A DNA stretch of 64,000 bases from Planctomycetota bacterium. GTDB taxonomy: Bacteria; Planctomycetota; Phycisphaerae; SM23-33. Below, piece after piece: positions 53,464 through 63,617 of the stretch; positions within the stretch are counted from its first letter, which is position 1; each line of letters begins with the position of its first letter. The translations under genes were made by a program, and so were the position numbers. The notes under the pieces were generated by a model. That model worked only from the letters and a program-made list of their open reading frames with translations. It searched no databases and was not told the DNA's origin. Location of the stretch: the NCBI GenBank assembly GCA_022705325.1, contig JAKJER010000010.1:87798-151797 (forward strand), given 5' to 3'.

Positions 53464-53922
53464 CTATACAGCCTTCTTCCTCGGCCCTGAGTCTTCCTGG
53501 GGGAGAAGTTCGATCCTGCTTTGAACGCTGGCCCCCAGCGTCTCCAGGACTCTCGTCGCCCGGTCAACCGTGACTCCGTGGTACTCGTTCCGCTCGTCCC
53601 GTGAGACCTGGCTCTCGTGCACGCCCAGCCTGTCGGCCAGTTCCCGCTGCGTCAGTCCTCGGGCGATCCGCAGACACACCAGCATCTGGCCGAGGCCCTG
53701 GAGGTTCATCACTTCCCCAAACTCCCCGCGCTTGATCCGCTCGTAGACCTCGACCTCCTCCGCCAGTTGCTGATGAAACGACACCATCGGGTCCAGCACC
53801 CGCTTCACTTCCTGCCTGCCCAGTCCCATCGCCTTCAACTCCCTCTCCTGCGCCACCAGCCGATCCTTCTCCTGCCGCAGGCGGTCCACCGCTTCCTTGT
53901 ACTCTTTCTCATTGCGGATCAT
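53464..53922 (-). CDS. XRE-family helix-turn-helix regulator, likely antitoxin
   Basis: 152 residues. An N-terminal coiled coil (about 1-70, NEKEYKEAVDRLRQEKDRLVAQERELKAMG) leads into a DNA-binding domain with LRIARGLTQRELADRLGVHESQVSRDERNEY (about 84-114). The long N-terminal helix could bind a partner protein. It overlaps the end of the nucleotidyltransferase gene (ATGA) and is the second gene of that pair. The operon promoter contains two perfect palindromes, which fits self-repression by this protein. It resembles antitoxins of the HigA/MqsA style in size and position. Confidence 0.88.
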   Translation of the reverse strand: MIRNEKEYKEAVDRLRQEKDRLVAQERELKAMGLGRQEVKRVLDPMVSFHQQLAEEVEVYERIKRGEFGEVMNLQGLGQMLVCLRIARGLTQRELADRLGVHESQVSRDERNEYHGVTVDRATRVLETLGASVQSRIELLPQEDSGPRKKAV

Positions 53923-54488
53923 GCTTGGCTCCGTATCTTGACGATTCCCCTGGGTTTTCCATCTCGCCTCGACCGCCGAAAAGCCGACGGGAATTCCAAC
54001 TCATGGCCGAACTCATCACGAATGCCCGACAGGATGCCGCTACAGTGCGGATACAGTTCCACGCGATACTGATGCCACATCGGCAATTGCCTCTTGGGGT
54101 ATCCACGATACGGGCGCCGACTCGCCGGGTCCCAAGTCCAGATCTTGTGCGGATCCAGAAGGTTCAGATCTCGTTCCAACTCGCCGTTGGCAAGCCGCAG
54201 CAGGTCGCATACGAAGTACCCGTCAATATCGTTGGGGTGGTCCTTGTCTTCCGCGAACGACCCGTCAATGAAGATGTCGGATACGCCGACCTGCCAGAGC
54301 TGCCTGACCAGGATCTCCAGATTGTCCACAAGCCGCCGCCGCCACGGAACATCCCAGGCCGCGGGTGCGCCCTGCCCGGCAGGTCCCGCCACCAGCGGAG
54401 AGTCACGCAACTCGTCCAGCGTCAACTCGAATTCGCCAGGCGGCAAAAGCCCTTCGGGAGTGAATGGCGGTATTGTGGCCATCGGCAT
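53919..54488 (-). CDS. DUF6932-like nucleotidyltransferase-fold protein, possible toxin
   Basis: 189 residues. IPPFTPEGLLPPGEFELTLDEL near the N-terminus and IFIDGSFAEDKDHPNDIDGYF (G76, S77 and D87-x-D89) match the DUF6932 family of polymerase-beta-like nucleotidyltransferases. A third carboxylate is not obvious, so catalysis is uncertain. The start is ATG 54488 or the ATG two codons later. It is cotranslated with an XRE regulator, an arrangement seen in toxin-antitoxin modules where a nucleotidyltransferase modifies tRNA or a partner protein. That role is inference. Confidence 0.82.
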   Translation of the reverse strand: MPMATIPPFTPEGLLPPGEFELTLDELRDSPLVAGPAGQGAPAAWDVPWRRRLVDNLEILVRQLWQVGVSDIFIDGSFAEDKDHPNDIDGYFVCDLLRLANGELERDLNLLDPHKIWTWDPASRRPYRGYPKRQLPMWHQYRVELYPHCSGILSGIRDEFGHELEFPSAFRRSRRDGKPRGIVKIRSQA

Positions 54489-54489
54489 T

Positions 54490-54503
54490 CTAATACATAT
54501 TAG
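54490..54503. promoter_or_regulatory. palindromic operator CTAATACATATTAG
   Basis: A 14-base palindrome (CTAATA/TATTAG) that covers the -10 box of the nucleotidyltransferase-XRE promoter. Its centre is 21 bases from the centre of a second palindrome, GACATGAATGTC (54512-54523), that covers the -35 box. Two turns of the helix separate them, which suits two repressor dimers on one face. Confidence 0.7.
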
Positions 54504-54525
54504 TCAATATAGACATGAATGTCAA
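54497..54525 (-). promoter_or_regulatory. near-consensus promoter of the nucleotidyltransferase-XRE pair
   Basis: On the minus strand TTGACA (54525-54520), a 17-base spacer and TAATAT (54502-54497). AT-rich unlike its surroundings. Transcription would begin about at the start codon, so the message may be leaderless. Confidence 0.85.
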
Positions 54526-54542
54526 GTGCGGGCGAGCGGTTT

Positions 54543-56021
54543 TCACGGATCGGTCAGGTTCGGGGCCCACAGGCCTTCGCGCAGCTCGGGCGTCTGCCCG
54601 GAGGCGGGGAAGGTTTTTCCCACAGCCGAGCGCAACTGGGCGGACAGGTCCTTGACCGCGTCGGCGCAGTCGGGCTTGTCGGCCAGGTTGGTCAGCTCGC
54701 GCGGGTCGGCGTCGTGGTCGTAGAGTTCCCGCCCCTTCTCGCCGTTGTCCCATTCGGTGTATCGCCAACGCGGCGTGCGGATGGTGTAGCCGAAGAACCG
54801 TCCGCCGCGCTTGCCCCCGCCGCGAGAGACCTGGCTGACGGTCCAGCCCCGGCCCGGGGCGGCGGCGTCCTGGAGCATGGCGGCCAGGCTCTGGCCCTGG
54901 AGGTTCTTGGGGGCCTTCACGTTGCACAGTTCCGCCAGCGTGGGGTACAGGTCCACCAGGCCCACCGGCGCCTTGGCCACCTGGCCCCTGGCCTTGACGC
55001 CCGGGCCGGCGATGATCAGCGGCACGCGGGCGGACTCCTCGAAGATGCTCATCTTCTGCCACAGCCCGTGCTCGCCGAGGTGGTAGCCGTGGTCGCTGAT
55101 GAAGACGACGATGGTGTTGTCGGCCAGGCCCAGGCGGTCCAGGGCGGCCAGCACGCGACCGACCTGGGCGTCCATGAACGAGACGCTGGCGAAGTAGGCC
55201 TGGACGCATTCGCGGCGGAGGTCGTCGGTGAGCTTGTCCTGCTCTCGCTTGTAGCTGCCCAGGGCTGGGGCGGGCAGGTCGGCCTGGTCCTCCTTGACGC
55301 CCTGGACGACGGGCATCTTGTCCTTGGGGTAGCGATCGAAATACGGCTTGGGAGAGACGTAGGGCGTGTGCGGGCGGTAGAACCCGACGGCCAGGAAGAA
55401 CGGGCGGTCCTTCTGCCGGGCGCAGCGCTCGAGCACCCACTCGGCGTCGGCGGCGAGCAGGCCGTCGGTGTGGTACTGGTCGGGTTTGGGCGAGGCGTAC
55501 CAGCTCAGCGTCCCGCCGAACTGCCCCGGCGTGAGGGAGAAGATGTGCGGCTCTTCCTCCATGCGGTCGCAGCCGGCTGGGTTGAGTTCCATCTCCCACG
55601 AGCCGGGGTCGTCGTGCCCGTTGGTGCCGATGGACTTGGGCACGTTGTAGTGGTAGAGCTTGCCGATGCGGGCGGCGAAGTACCCCTGGAGTCGGAAGGC
55701 CTGCGGCAGGCTGTGGTGCGAGGGGATGGTCTGGCGGAAGATCTGCGCGTTGGCCAGGATGCCCGTGCTGTTGGGGTACAGGCCGGTCAGCAGCGAGTTG
55801 CGGCTGGGCCCGCAGAGGGGGAACTGGCAGTAGGCCCGCTCGAACCGCACGCCGCGCTCGGCCAGGCGGTCGATGTTGGGCGACTTGACCAGCGGATGCC
55901 CGTAGCAGCCCAGCGAGTTGTTCAGATCGTCGGCCATGATGAACAGGACGTTGGGCCGGTCGGCGGCGCGGGCGGAAGAAGCGATCGCGGCCAGGAGGGC
56001 AAGAGGAACGAGACGGTTCAT
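54543..56021 (-). CDS. exported sulfatase
   Basis: 492 residues from ATG 56021 with AGGAG upstream. A signal peptide (MNRLVPLALLAAIASSARA) precedes a type I sulfatase: RPNVLFIMADDLN with the metal aspartates, and CGPSR (C70), the site that becomes formylglycine. IVVFISDHGYHLGEHGLW supplies the later metal residues. It resembles iduronate-2-sulfatase-like enzymes that remove sulfate from polysaccharides, which fits a planctomycete feeding on sulfated glycans. No sulfatase-modifying enzyme is in the window. The repeat palindrome at 56042-56063 lies directly upstream. Confidence 0.92.
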   Translation of the reverse strand: MNRLVPLALLAAIASSARAADRPNVLFIMADDLNNSLGCYGHPLVKSPNIDRLAERGVRFERAYCQFPLCGPSRNSLLTGLYPNSTGILANAQIFRQTIPSHHSLPQAFRLQGYFAARIGKLYHYNVPKSIGTNGHDDPGSWEMELNPAGCDRMEEEPHIFSLTPGQFGGTLSWYASPKPDQYHTDGLLAADAEWVLERCARQKDRPFFLAVGFYRPHTPYVSPKPYFDRYPKDKMPVVQGVKEDQADLPAPALGSYKREQDKLTDDLRRECVQAYFASVSFMDAQVGRVLAALDRLGLADNTIVVFISDHGYHLGEHGLWQKMSIFEESARVPLIIAGPGVKARGQVAKAPVGLVDLYPTLAELCNVKAPKNLQGQSLAAMLQDAAAPGRGWTVSQVSRGGGKRGGRFFGYTIRTPRWRYTEWDNGEKGRELYDHDADPRELTNLADKPDCADAVKDLSAQLRSAVGKTFPASGQTPELREGLWAPNLTDP

Positions 56022-56041
56022 GGAAACTCCTTTGATTTTCG

Positions 56042-56063
56042 ACCTGCCTGCCGGCAGGCAGGT
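56042..56063. repeat. CCTGCCTGCCGGCAGGCAGG palindrome
   Basis: A perfect 22-base palindrome between the sulfatase and the next gene, set in a GATTTTCGATATTCGATTG simple-sequence context. An identical copy is at 57496-57517. Confidence 0.85.
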
Positions 56064-56212
56064 TTCTGATTTTCGATATTCGATTGGTCGCTGGGTAGTA
56101 TGAACGTTTGACGCCCGAAGGTAAAGTCCAGGGACCGGCTCCTGCGGGGAGGCCTTCCGTGGGCTCTCCCCGTGCACAGGTTCCGTAGTGGATCGAGCGT
56201 GGGAGAAGAGTC

Positions 56213-56611
56213 ATGAGAACTCGACTCGTTGTGATCGGCGCGGCGGTCTTGATTGTCGCAGCCGTCTACCTGGGCTTCTTTCACAAGTGGTTACGGGCCC
56301 GAATCGAATCTGTCTCGCCGGATGGGATGTACAGGTACGAACTGGCCGAACGAAGCGACAAGTTCAATGTGGATGTGACCTTCGCGCTCTATCAAAGAGC
56401 CTCCGATTCGGATTGGGAACTGATGGAAGCCGGCAAGATCCCGACCGACAGCGCAGCCCCTTCGAACTGGAGTATCGACTGGCAGTACGATGACAAGCGT
56501 CGCACGACCGGGATCGTCCTGTTCGGCGACTATGGGAGCCCGCCCTTCGAGGGAACGGTCGTGTATCGCAAGAGCCTTGACCCGGGGGCCAAGCTACGCG
56601 GAGGGTCATGA
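56213..56611 (+). CDS. small membrane-anchored protein of unknown function
   Basis: 132 residues with GGGAGAAGAG upstream of ATG 56213. One N-terminal helix (RLVVIGAAVLIVAAVYLGFF) and a soluble C-terminal region of about 100 residues with SPDGMYRYELAERSDKFNVDVTFALYQR. No motif recognised. Single gene before the repeat-rich block. Confidence 0.6.
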   Translation: MRTRLVVIGAAVLIVAAVYLGFFHKWLRARIESVSPDGMYRYELAERSDKFNVDVTFALYQRASDSDWELMEAGKIPTDSAAPSNWSIDWQYDDKRRTTGIVLFGDYGSPPFEGTVVYRKSLDPGAKLRGGS

Positions 56612-56855
56612 CTGCGCGAGGGCCTGCGAATCAGTGACCACACCCATAGGGCGTGCCCTGAGGAGCCCCCCCAAGGAGGCCATGCAGGAGAGGAAGCCCC
56701 CTGAGGGGGCATGAAGTATCCCCAGGGGATGAGCCGCAGGTGGATTCCGAAAGAGCCGCCTTGCACGAATCGAGTGCGTCTCGATCTTGATGGTCTGCGA
56801 TCTTCCTCGATCGAGAGCCTCAGCCGCGACGGGACGAAGAAGCCCGAAGGGCTGA

Positions 56856-57067
56856 CGGAGGGTAGCCGGGGGCGACCGAAGGGAGCCCCCGGTCGGCGCC
56901 CCCAAAGGTCCCAGCCCCGAAGGGGCGACGGAGAAGAACGAGTCGATCATGAGGCCGCCGCCATCTTCTCCCTCGCCCCTCTGGGGCTCTTCTGGTCGCC
57001 AACGCGTACCGGGGGCTCCGCTCGTATCGCCTTCGGCGATCCTCGCTGTACCCCCGGCTACTCTCCG
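56856..57067. repeat. nested long inverted repeat
   Basis: Outer arms 56856-56873 and 57050-57067 match 16 of 18 (CGGAGGGTAGCCGGGGGC type). Inner arms 56882-56893 and 57008-57019 match 12 of 12. Together they could form a roughly 210-base stem-loop. Further small hairpins with TTCG loops lie inside and just after it. Confidence 0.75.
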
Positions 57068-57151
57068 CGGCCCCTTCGGGGCCGAATGCGCCAGCCGTGT
57101 GTTGGGATACTCGAAGGTCCTGCCGCATAGGCGACTCTGCCTGGGCGACCA

Positions 57152-57423
57152 CCACCGAGCTTGCCTCGGTGGAGGCGTGATTTATGCCTAGACTCCGCTG
57201 CAGCGAACACGTCACCGCCGGGCTCGTCCCGGTGGGACGGCGATCCTCGGCCAGGCTGTCCGGCAAACGCCGCATCGCCGCTGATCGCCAGCGATATCCC
57301 CAGCCGGGGTGCCTGCCTCCGGCAGACAGGTCACGCTTCCACCGGGACAAGCCCGGTGGTGAGCTGCGTCTCCTGTCCAGGGGCTAGCTGTACATCATGC
57401 TCCCACCCGCACAAGGCGGGTGG
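57152..57423. repeat. array of ACAAG-loop hairpins with varying stems
   Basis: Three perfect 8-bp hairpins: 57152-57172 (CCACCGAG-CTTGC-CTCGGTGG), 57339-57359 (CCACCGGG-ACAAG-CCCGGTGG) and 57403-57423 (CCACCCGC-ACAAG-GCGGGTGG). A fourth, imperfect one of the same type is at about 57213-57236. The outer CCACC/GGTGG pairs and the loop are kept, while the inner pairs differ in a paired way. Confidence 0.8.
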
Positions 57424-57495
57424 TGAGCGGACACCCGCCAGGGCAGTCTGACAGCGAGCCAATTATCGGGCAGCCTCGACAATCGAGAATCGCAA

Positions 57496-57517
57496 ACCTG
57501 CCTGCCGGCAGGCAGGT
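57496..57517. repeat. CCTGCCTGCCGGCAGGCAGG palindrome, second copy
   Basis: Identical to 56042-56063, here directly after the stop codon of the beta-helix gene on the minus strand, in a GACAATCGAGAATCGC context. Confidence 0.85.
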
Positions 57518-57523
57518 CGACAA

Positions 57524-59650
57524 TCACTTCGGGGCCCACTGGACTTCCGGGTACTTGGCGGACCGGGCCAGGTCGATCCACTTCGCGTCGCCGTACACGC
57601 CGGCCTTGGAGAAGTCGAAGGGCTTGAAGCCGACCTTGGCGGCTGGGCTGTCCGGCTGGAGGCGGAAGTCGCGCTTGGCGGCGTCGACGAACCTGGGATC
57701 GGCGACGATCGAGCCGGCGTCGCGGCCGGACTTCTGCCATTCCTCGAAGCTCTTGCCCGCGGGCTTGACGGGCTGGCCGGCGTAGTCCCAGTAGAGGTTG
57801 CTCTTCATGACGTACTTGTCGTCCTTCCAGTTGCTGCTGAGCAAGTGGGCGTTGCCCTTGGAGGAATCGAAGCAGACGATGTTGTTCTCGAACGTGAAGG
57901 AGATATGCGGCTCCATCCGCGTCCGCTGGACCTGCCCTTCCATGCTGAAGGCCAGGATGTTGTTGCGGATGACGTTCTCCTTGCCGTAGTGCTGGTGGAA
58001 GCCGCCGGTCTTGGTGTTGTAGACGAGGTTGTTCTCCATGACGATGTGGCTGCTGCCCTCGTCGGTGTACAGGCCCCACCCGCCGTAGCTGTAGGAGTAG
58101 ACGTCGTGGAAGATGTTGCCTCGGACGACCGTGCCCTCGGAGCTGCCCAGGGTGTAGATGCCGCCCATGTCGCTCAGCACGCCCCAGCCGAGATGGTGGA
58201 TGTGGTTGTCCTCCAGGCGGTTGCGCTTGGCGACGCTTGGGGCGTAGCCCCACCGCCAGCCGATCGACACGCCGGTGTAGTAGAAGTCGGCGATCTCGTT
58301 GTGGGTGACGGCGTTGTCGCAACTGTGGCCGATCCACACGCCGATGGCGCAGCGGAACAGCCGCCCGCCGTGGCGGATGATGTTGTTGTCGACGGTGACG
58401 TGACTGGTGATCTCCTCGGGCTTGGGGTTGTTGTTGGCCCAGCCCTCGCCGATCTTCACGCCCCCGCCGCCCATCTCGTGGATGTGGGTGCGGACGACGC
58501 GGCAGTCGCGGCAGGCCTTGCGGAACCACACGCCGTAGCCGCCCAGTTGCGACAGCTCGCAGTCTTCGACGCTCACGTTGCGGGCGTGGTCGGCGGTGAA
58601 GGCGGCCTCGATGGACACCGCCGCCTGGCCGTCCGCGTAGCCCTTCTCGCGCAGGCTCACGCCGGTGTGCCGCAAGGCCAGGCCCTTGAACTGAAGGTGC
58701 TCGACGGGCTTGTCCGGCTGGCCCTGGATGCGGATGAGCATGTCGGCGACGGGGGCGACGACGTCGGCCTGCGTCATGTCCTCGCCCTCCAGCGGGATGT
58801 AGTGCAGGCTGCCCGATCGGTCCAGGAACCACTCGCCGGGCGCGTCCAGGGCGGCGCGGAGGTTCTCGACGTGGTATCGCTGGGCCTTCTCCCAGCGTCC
58901 GAAGGCCCAGTGGGCGCCGGTCTTGAGCAGCACGAGGTTCGCGGCTGGGTCGATCCGTTCGACGGGATGGATGGAGATGGACCACGAGTGGTAGGCGACG
59001 ACGGCGGCGTCGGCCAGTTCCTCGCCCGAGAGGCCGGCCAGCGGCTTGATGTCTTCGGGCTTGGCCAGGAAGGCCCGGCTGCCGACGTCGACGGGTTTGC
59101 CGCCTGGCGTGAGGGGCATGGGTTTGGCCGGGCCGGCCATGCGGTGATAGAAGGCGTTGGGGCTGCGGGCCCGGGTGGCCCAGCGGCCGTTGACGTAGAG
59201 CTGCTCGAAGCGCCACTTTCCGTCGCGGGCCTCGGGGACGCTGGCCGCCCAGGCGAGCGCCTTGCGAGGGGCGAAGCGGGCAATGGGCAGGCCTCCGCTG
59301 ATGACGGCCCGGCCGGGCTGGGCGGCCTGGTATACGATCGGCCCGGCGGCGGTCCCCCCGTCGGCGGGCGTGAAGACCAGGCCCTGGGCGAGACGGTAGG
59401 TCCCGTCGGCGATCAGGACGCGGACGCCCTGGGCGGCCTGTCCGGCGGCCTTCAGGTCCCGCACGAGCGCCTGCGCTCGGGTCAGGGAAGCGACGGGCCC
59501 GTCGGTCTTCTGCTGGTTGGGACGAGGGAGCTTGCCGGACCAGGCGTCCTGTCCGTCGGGTGAGACATGGATGACCGCCTGTCCCCACACCCCGGAGGCC
59601 GCGACGAGAACCACGCACGTAGCCGTCACAAACCGCAGAAAAGTCGTCAT
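57524..59650 (-). CDS. exported right-handed parallel beta-helix protein
   Basis: 708 residues from ATG 59650. A signal peptide ([24 protein letters not shown]) is followed by [32 protein letters not shown], the opening of many planctomycete polysaccharide lyase- or hydrolase-like beta-helix proteins. From about residue 330 the repeats appear ([69 protein letters not shown]), one rung each. Likely cleaves or binds a carbohydrate outside the cytoplasm. No clear catalytic residue set, so the enzyme class is open. Close to a sulfatase, as expected for a glycan-degrading locus. Confidence 0.88.
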   Translation of the reverse strand: MTTFLRFVTATCVVLVAASGVWGQAVIHVSPDGQDAWSGKLPRPNQQKTDGPVASLTRAQALVRDLKAAGQAAQGVRVLIADGTYRLAQGLVFTPADGGTAAGPIVYQAAQPGRAVISGGLPIARFAPRKALAWAASVPEARDGKWRFEQLYVNGRWATRARSPNAFYHRMAGPAKPMPLTPGGKPVDVGSRAFLAKPEDIKPLAGLSGEELADAAVVAYHSWSISIHPVERIDPAANLVLLKTGAHWAFGRWEKAQRYHVENLRAALDAPGEWFLDRSGSLHYIPLEGEDMTQADVVAPVADMLIRIQGQPDKPVEHLQFKGLALRHTGVSLREKGYADGQAAVSIEAAFTADHARNVSVEDCELSQLGGYGVWFRKACRDCRVVRTHIHEMGGGGVKIGEGWANNNPKPEEITSHVTVDNNIIRHGGRLFRCAIGVWIGHSCDNAVTHNEIADFYYTGVSIGWRWGYAPSVAKRNRLEDNHIHHLGWGVLSDMGGIYTLGSSEGTVVRGNIFHDVYSYSYGGWGLYTDEGSSHIVMENNLVYNTKTGGFHQHYGKENVIRNNILAFSMEGQVQRTRMEPHISFTFENNIVCFDSSKGNAHLLSSNWKDDKYVMKSNLYWDYAGQPVKPAGKSFEEWQKSGRDAGSIVADPRFVDAAKRDFRLQPDSPAAKVGFKPFDFSKAGVYGDAKWIDLARSAKYPEVQWAPK

Positions 59651-59716
59651 TTTGTATGACCTTTCATAAAGCCTGAAATTTTCCGGGGATAGAATTGATT
59701 TTGGGTGCATTTGCGC

Positions 59717-59744
59717 TTGTCTTTCTTGGACATTCGTTTAGAAT
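59717..59744 (+). promoter_or_regulatory. probable promoter of the NarL-type regulator
   Basis: TTGTCT (59717-59722), a 16-base spacer and TAGAAT (59739-59744); the start codon lies about 75 bases downstream of the predicted start. Confidence 0.5.
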
Positions 59745-59826
59745 CGTCTCAGTAGAAGCCTGCTCCATTCCCGCCCGGAGGCTCGCGGGCGGGCGGGGAG
59801 GAACGGCTCAGCACCGGGGAGATGCT

Positions 59827-60474
59827 ATGGCTAACGACGCGGTTCGTGTCTTTCTTGCGGACGACCATGCAATGGTCCGCGAGGCGCTGGCGGCGCTGCT
59901 GGCAAAGAACGAGCAGTTTGAGATTGTGGGGCAGTGCGGGGACGGCCTGCAAGTGCTCCGGGCTGTGCGCCAAAGCCGCCCGGACGTGGTCGTGCTCGAC
60001 ATCACGATGCCGGGGCTCAACGGGCTGGACATCTGCCGCGACCTCTCCCGCAAGTGCAAGTTCGCCTCCGTGCTGATCCTGAGCATGCACGACAACGAGC
60101 AGTTCATCGCCCGGGCGCTGGAGCACGGGGCGTCGGGGTACCTGTTGAAGGGGGCGGCGGCAGCCCAGTTGACCGAGGCGGTGGCGGCGGTCGCCCGCGG
60201 CGACCTGTACCTCGGGCCGGGCATCCCCCGAAGCGTTCTCGAACGCCTGTCCAACGGAGAGGAAGACCCCTACGACCGCCTGACCAGCCGCGAGCGCCAG
60301 GTCCTGCAACTCATCGCCGAGGGGCGCACCAACCGCGCCATCGCCGACGAGCTGGGCCTGGCCGTCAAGACCGTCGACACCCACCGCATGCGCCTGATGC
60401 GCAAGCTCAACATCCACGACCAGACCACGCTGGTCAAGTTCGCCCTCAAGAAGGGGCTGGTGAGTCTGCAATAG
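59827..60474 (+). CDS. NarL/LuxR-type response regulator
   Basis: 215 residues from ATG 59827 with GGGGAG upstream. Receiver domain with VFLADDHAMVREAL, phospho-acceptor D58 in VVVLDITMPG, and LILSMHDN..YLLKG. The C-terminal helix-turn-helix is LTSRERQVLQLIAEGRTNRAIADELGLAVKTVDTHRMRLM. No histidine kinase is adjacent; this is an orphan regulator, unlike the FixJ-type pair at 44-46 kb. Confidence 0.94.
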   Translation: MANDAVRVFLADDHAMVREALAALLAKNEQFEIVGQCGDGLQVLRAVRQSRPDVVVLDITMPGLNGLDICRDLSRKCKFASVLILSMHDNEQFIARALEHGASGYLLKGAAAAQLTEAVAAVARGDLYLGPGIPRSVLERLSNGEEDPYDRLTSRERQVLQLIAEGRTNRAIADELGLAVKTVDTHRMRLMRKLNIHDQTTLVKFALKKGLVSLQ

Positions 60475-60514
60475 AGTGGCCCGTGGTCAGTAGCCCGTAG
60501 CCAGTGGCCAGTTG
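60475..60514. repeat. GTAGCCAGTGGCCAGT simple repeat
   Basis: Repeated (C)GTGG(C/T)CAGTAGCC units just after the regulator's stop codon. Same family as 26386-26417. Confidence 0.65.
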
Positions 60515-60620
60515 GTCGCCGGACATGAAGATGCATATCTGTGGGCTGTCCAGCGACTCGGGGAAATGCGCCAGGGCAGGCCATCTTCAGCACCGGCAAT
60601 AAGCACTTCTGAGCATCCGG

Positions 60621-62405
<1,785 letters not shown>

Positions 62406-62644
62406 AGATCACCTGTCTGATGTACCTTCGCTGCCGCCGCCGGGCCCCGCGGGCCGCGACGGAAAGGGGGCATTATAGCCTCCCCCCGCGGAACGGGAAA
62501 GCGGAGAACCCGGAGAAAGAGAAGGTCCGACAGAGGAACGTTCGGGTCGCGATGGCCAGGGAGGCGGCCTGGGGGTCCCTGTTCCCCGATCATCGGGAAC
62601 CGGACGTCCGCCCGTTGAGCCCTCTCGCCCGGCGCGCATGACAA

Positions 62645-62674
62645 GGCCCCCGCGGTCCGGAAGCCGCGGGGGCC
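62645..62674 (-). terminator. terminator of the sigma factor gene
   Basis: Perfect 11-bp stem GGCCCCCGCGG / CCGCGGGGGCC with an 8-base loop, followed on the minus strand by TTGTCAT. Confidence 0.8.
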
Positions 62675-62699
62675 GTGCAAGAAGACGATGTTCGGTTGC

Positions 62700-63617
62700 T
62701 CACGCCACCAGTGCGTCGCGGTTCATGACCTTGTGCATCTTCTGGAGCGCCCGGTTGAGCAGTTGGCGGACGCGCTCGGTGCTCAGGTCGACGGTTCGGG
62801 AGATCTCCACAAGCGTTCGCCCCTTGCCGCGCGTGACGAGGGCGAATCGTTCCATGACGATCTGCTGCTCGAGCTTGGTCAGGTCCGCCTGGTTCCGGGT
62901 GAAGATGTCCCGCACCCATTCGACGGAGTCCTCCCACTCTCCCTCGCGGGTCTGGCTGTCGATGTCCGGCTGCTCCAGTCCGGGCTCGATGTTGGCCGGG
63001 AAGTGCTGGCGGTAGGTGTGCGACTTTCGGGCCAGGCGATGGAAGCTCTTGAGGATGGCGCTGCACGCGTAGGTGGAGAACTTGTAGCCGCGGGAGACGT
63101 CGAACTTGTCCAGGCAGCGGAGGATGGCCATGTTGCCTTCGGAGATCAACTCCTCGAACTCGACGCCGGGGATCTGCACGCGCTTGGCCATCGCGGGCAC
63201 CAGGCCCATGTTGGACTGGACAAGGTCGGCCTGGGCCTGCAACACCCGGGCGTGCCATCGCTCGATCCGGGCGGTGAGGCCGCCGTCGCGACCGGAGCGG
63301 CGGCGCTCCATCAGCTTGGCGGTCCGCCAGCGGGCGTAGTTGTAGCGGAGAAACAGCCGTCGCTCGTCCGCCGCCGACAGCACGCGCGGCGAGGGCAGGT
63401 CGGCCAGGAGTCTGTCGCCGAGCATCCGGATGAAGTCCACCCACTTCGGCACGACCGGGTCGGGACCGTCGGCGGGGAAGTATTTCCGTTCGGCCTGGGG
63501 CAGGACGAACGAGGCGTCGTAGACATAGTTCATGCCCGACCGGAGAAACTCCCTCAGCGGCGGCGGGAGGGTGTTTTCGTGTCCGGTTTTGATCTGGCCT
63601 GCACGCGTATTGTCCAT
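62700..63617 (-). CDS. RNA polymerase sigma factor of the sigma-70 family
   Basis: 305 residues from ATG 63617, chosen because GAGGAG lies about 9 bases upstream; an earlier ATG at 63677 has no such site. Region 2 is seen in LVQSNMGLVPAMAKRVQIPGVEFEELISEGNMAILRCLDKFDVSRGYKFSTYACSAILKSF (core binding and -10 recognition), and region 4 in TLVEISRTVDLSTERVRQLLNRAL (-35 recognition). No region 1.1 is present, and region 3 is short, so this is an alternative group 2/3 factor rather than the main sigma factor. No anti-sigma gene is adjacent. Confidence 0.92.
   Translation of the reverse strand: MDNTRAGQIKTGHENTLPPPLREFLRSGMNYVYDASFVLPQAERKYFPADGPDPVVPKWVDFIRMLGDRLLADLPSPRVLSAADERRLFLRYNYARWRTAKLMERRRSGRDGGLTARIERWHARVLQAQADLVQSNMGLVPAMAKRVQIPGVEFEELISEGNMAILRCLDKFDVSRGYKFSTYACSAILKSFHRLARKSHTYRQHFPANIEPGLEQPDIDSQTREGEWEDSVEWVRDIFTRNQADLTKLEQQIVMERFALVTRGKGRTLVEISRTVDLSTERVRQLLNRALQKMHKVMNRDALVA

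Larger units (their letters stand above)
56612..57523. other. repeat-rich non-coding block of about 0.9 kb
   Basis: No coding region is convincing: short frames here translate to repetitive P-, R- and G-rich peptides and lack ribosome-binding sites. The block holds a large nested inverted repeat (56856-57067), at least three covarying small hairpins (57152-57423) and a CCTGCC palindrome (57496-57517). Confidence 0.75.

Noticed and set aside
57152..57423. CRISPR array
   Set aside because: The hairpins are unevenly spaced, their stems differ and there are no unique spacers of constant size; no cas genes are seen.
56711..57451. Several 60-176-codon open frames in the repeat-rich block
   Set aside because: They follow the inverted repeats, lack ribosome-binding sites and give repetitive P/R/G-rich peptides.
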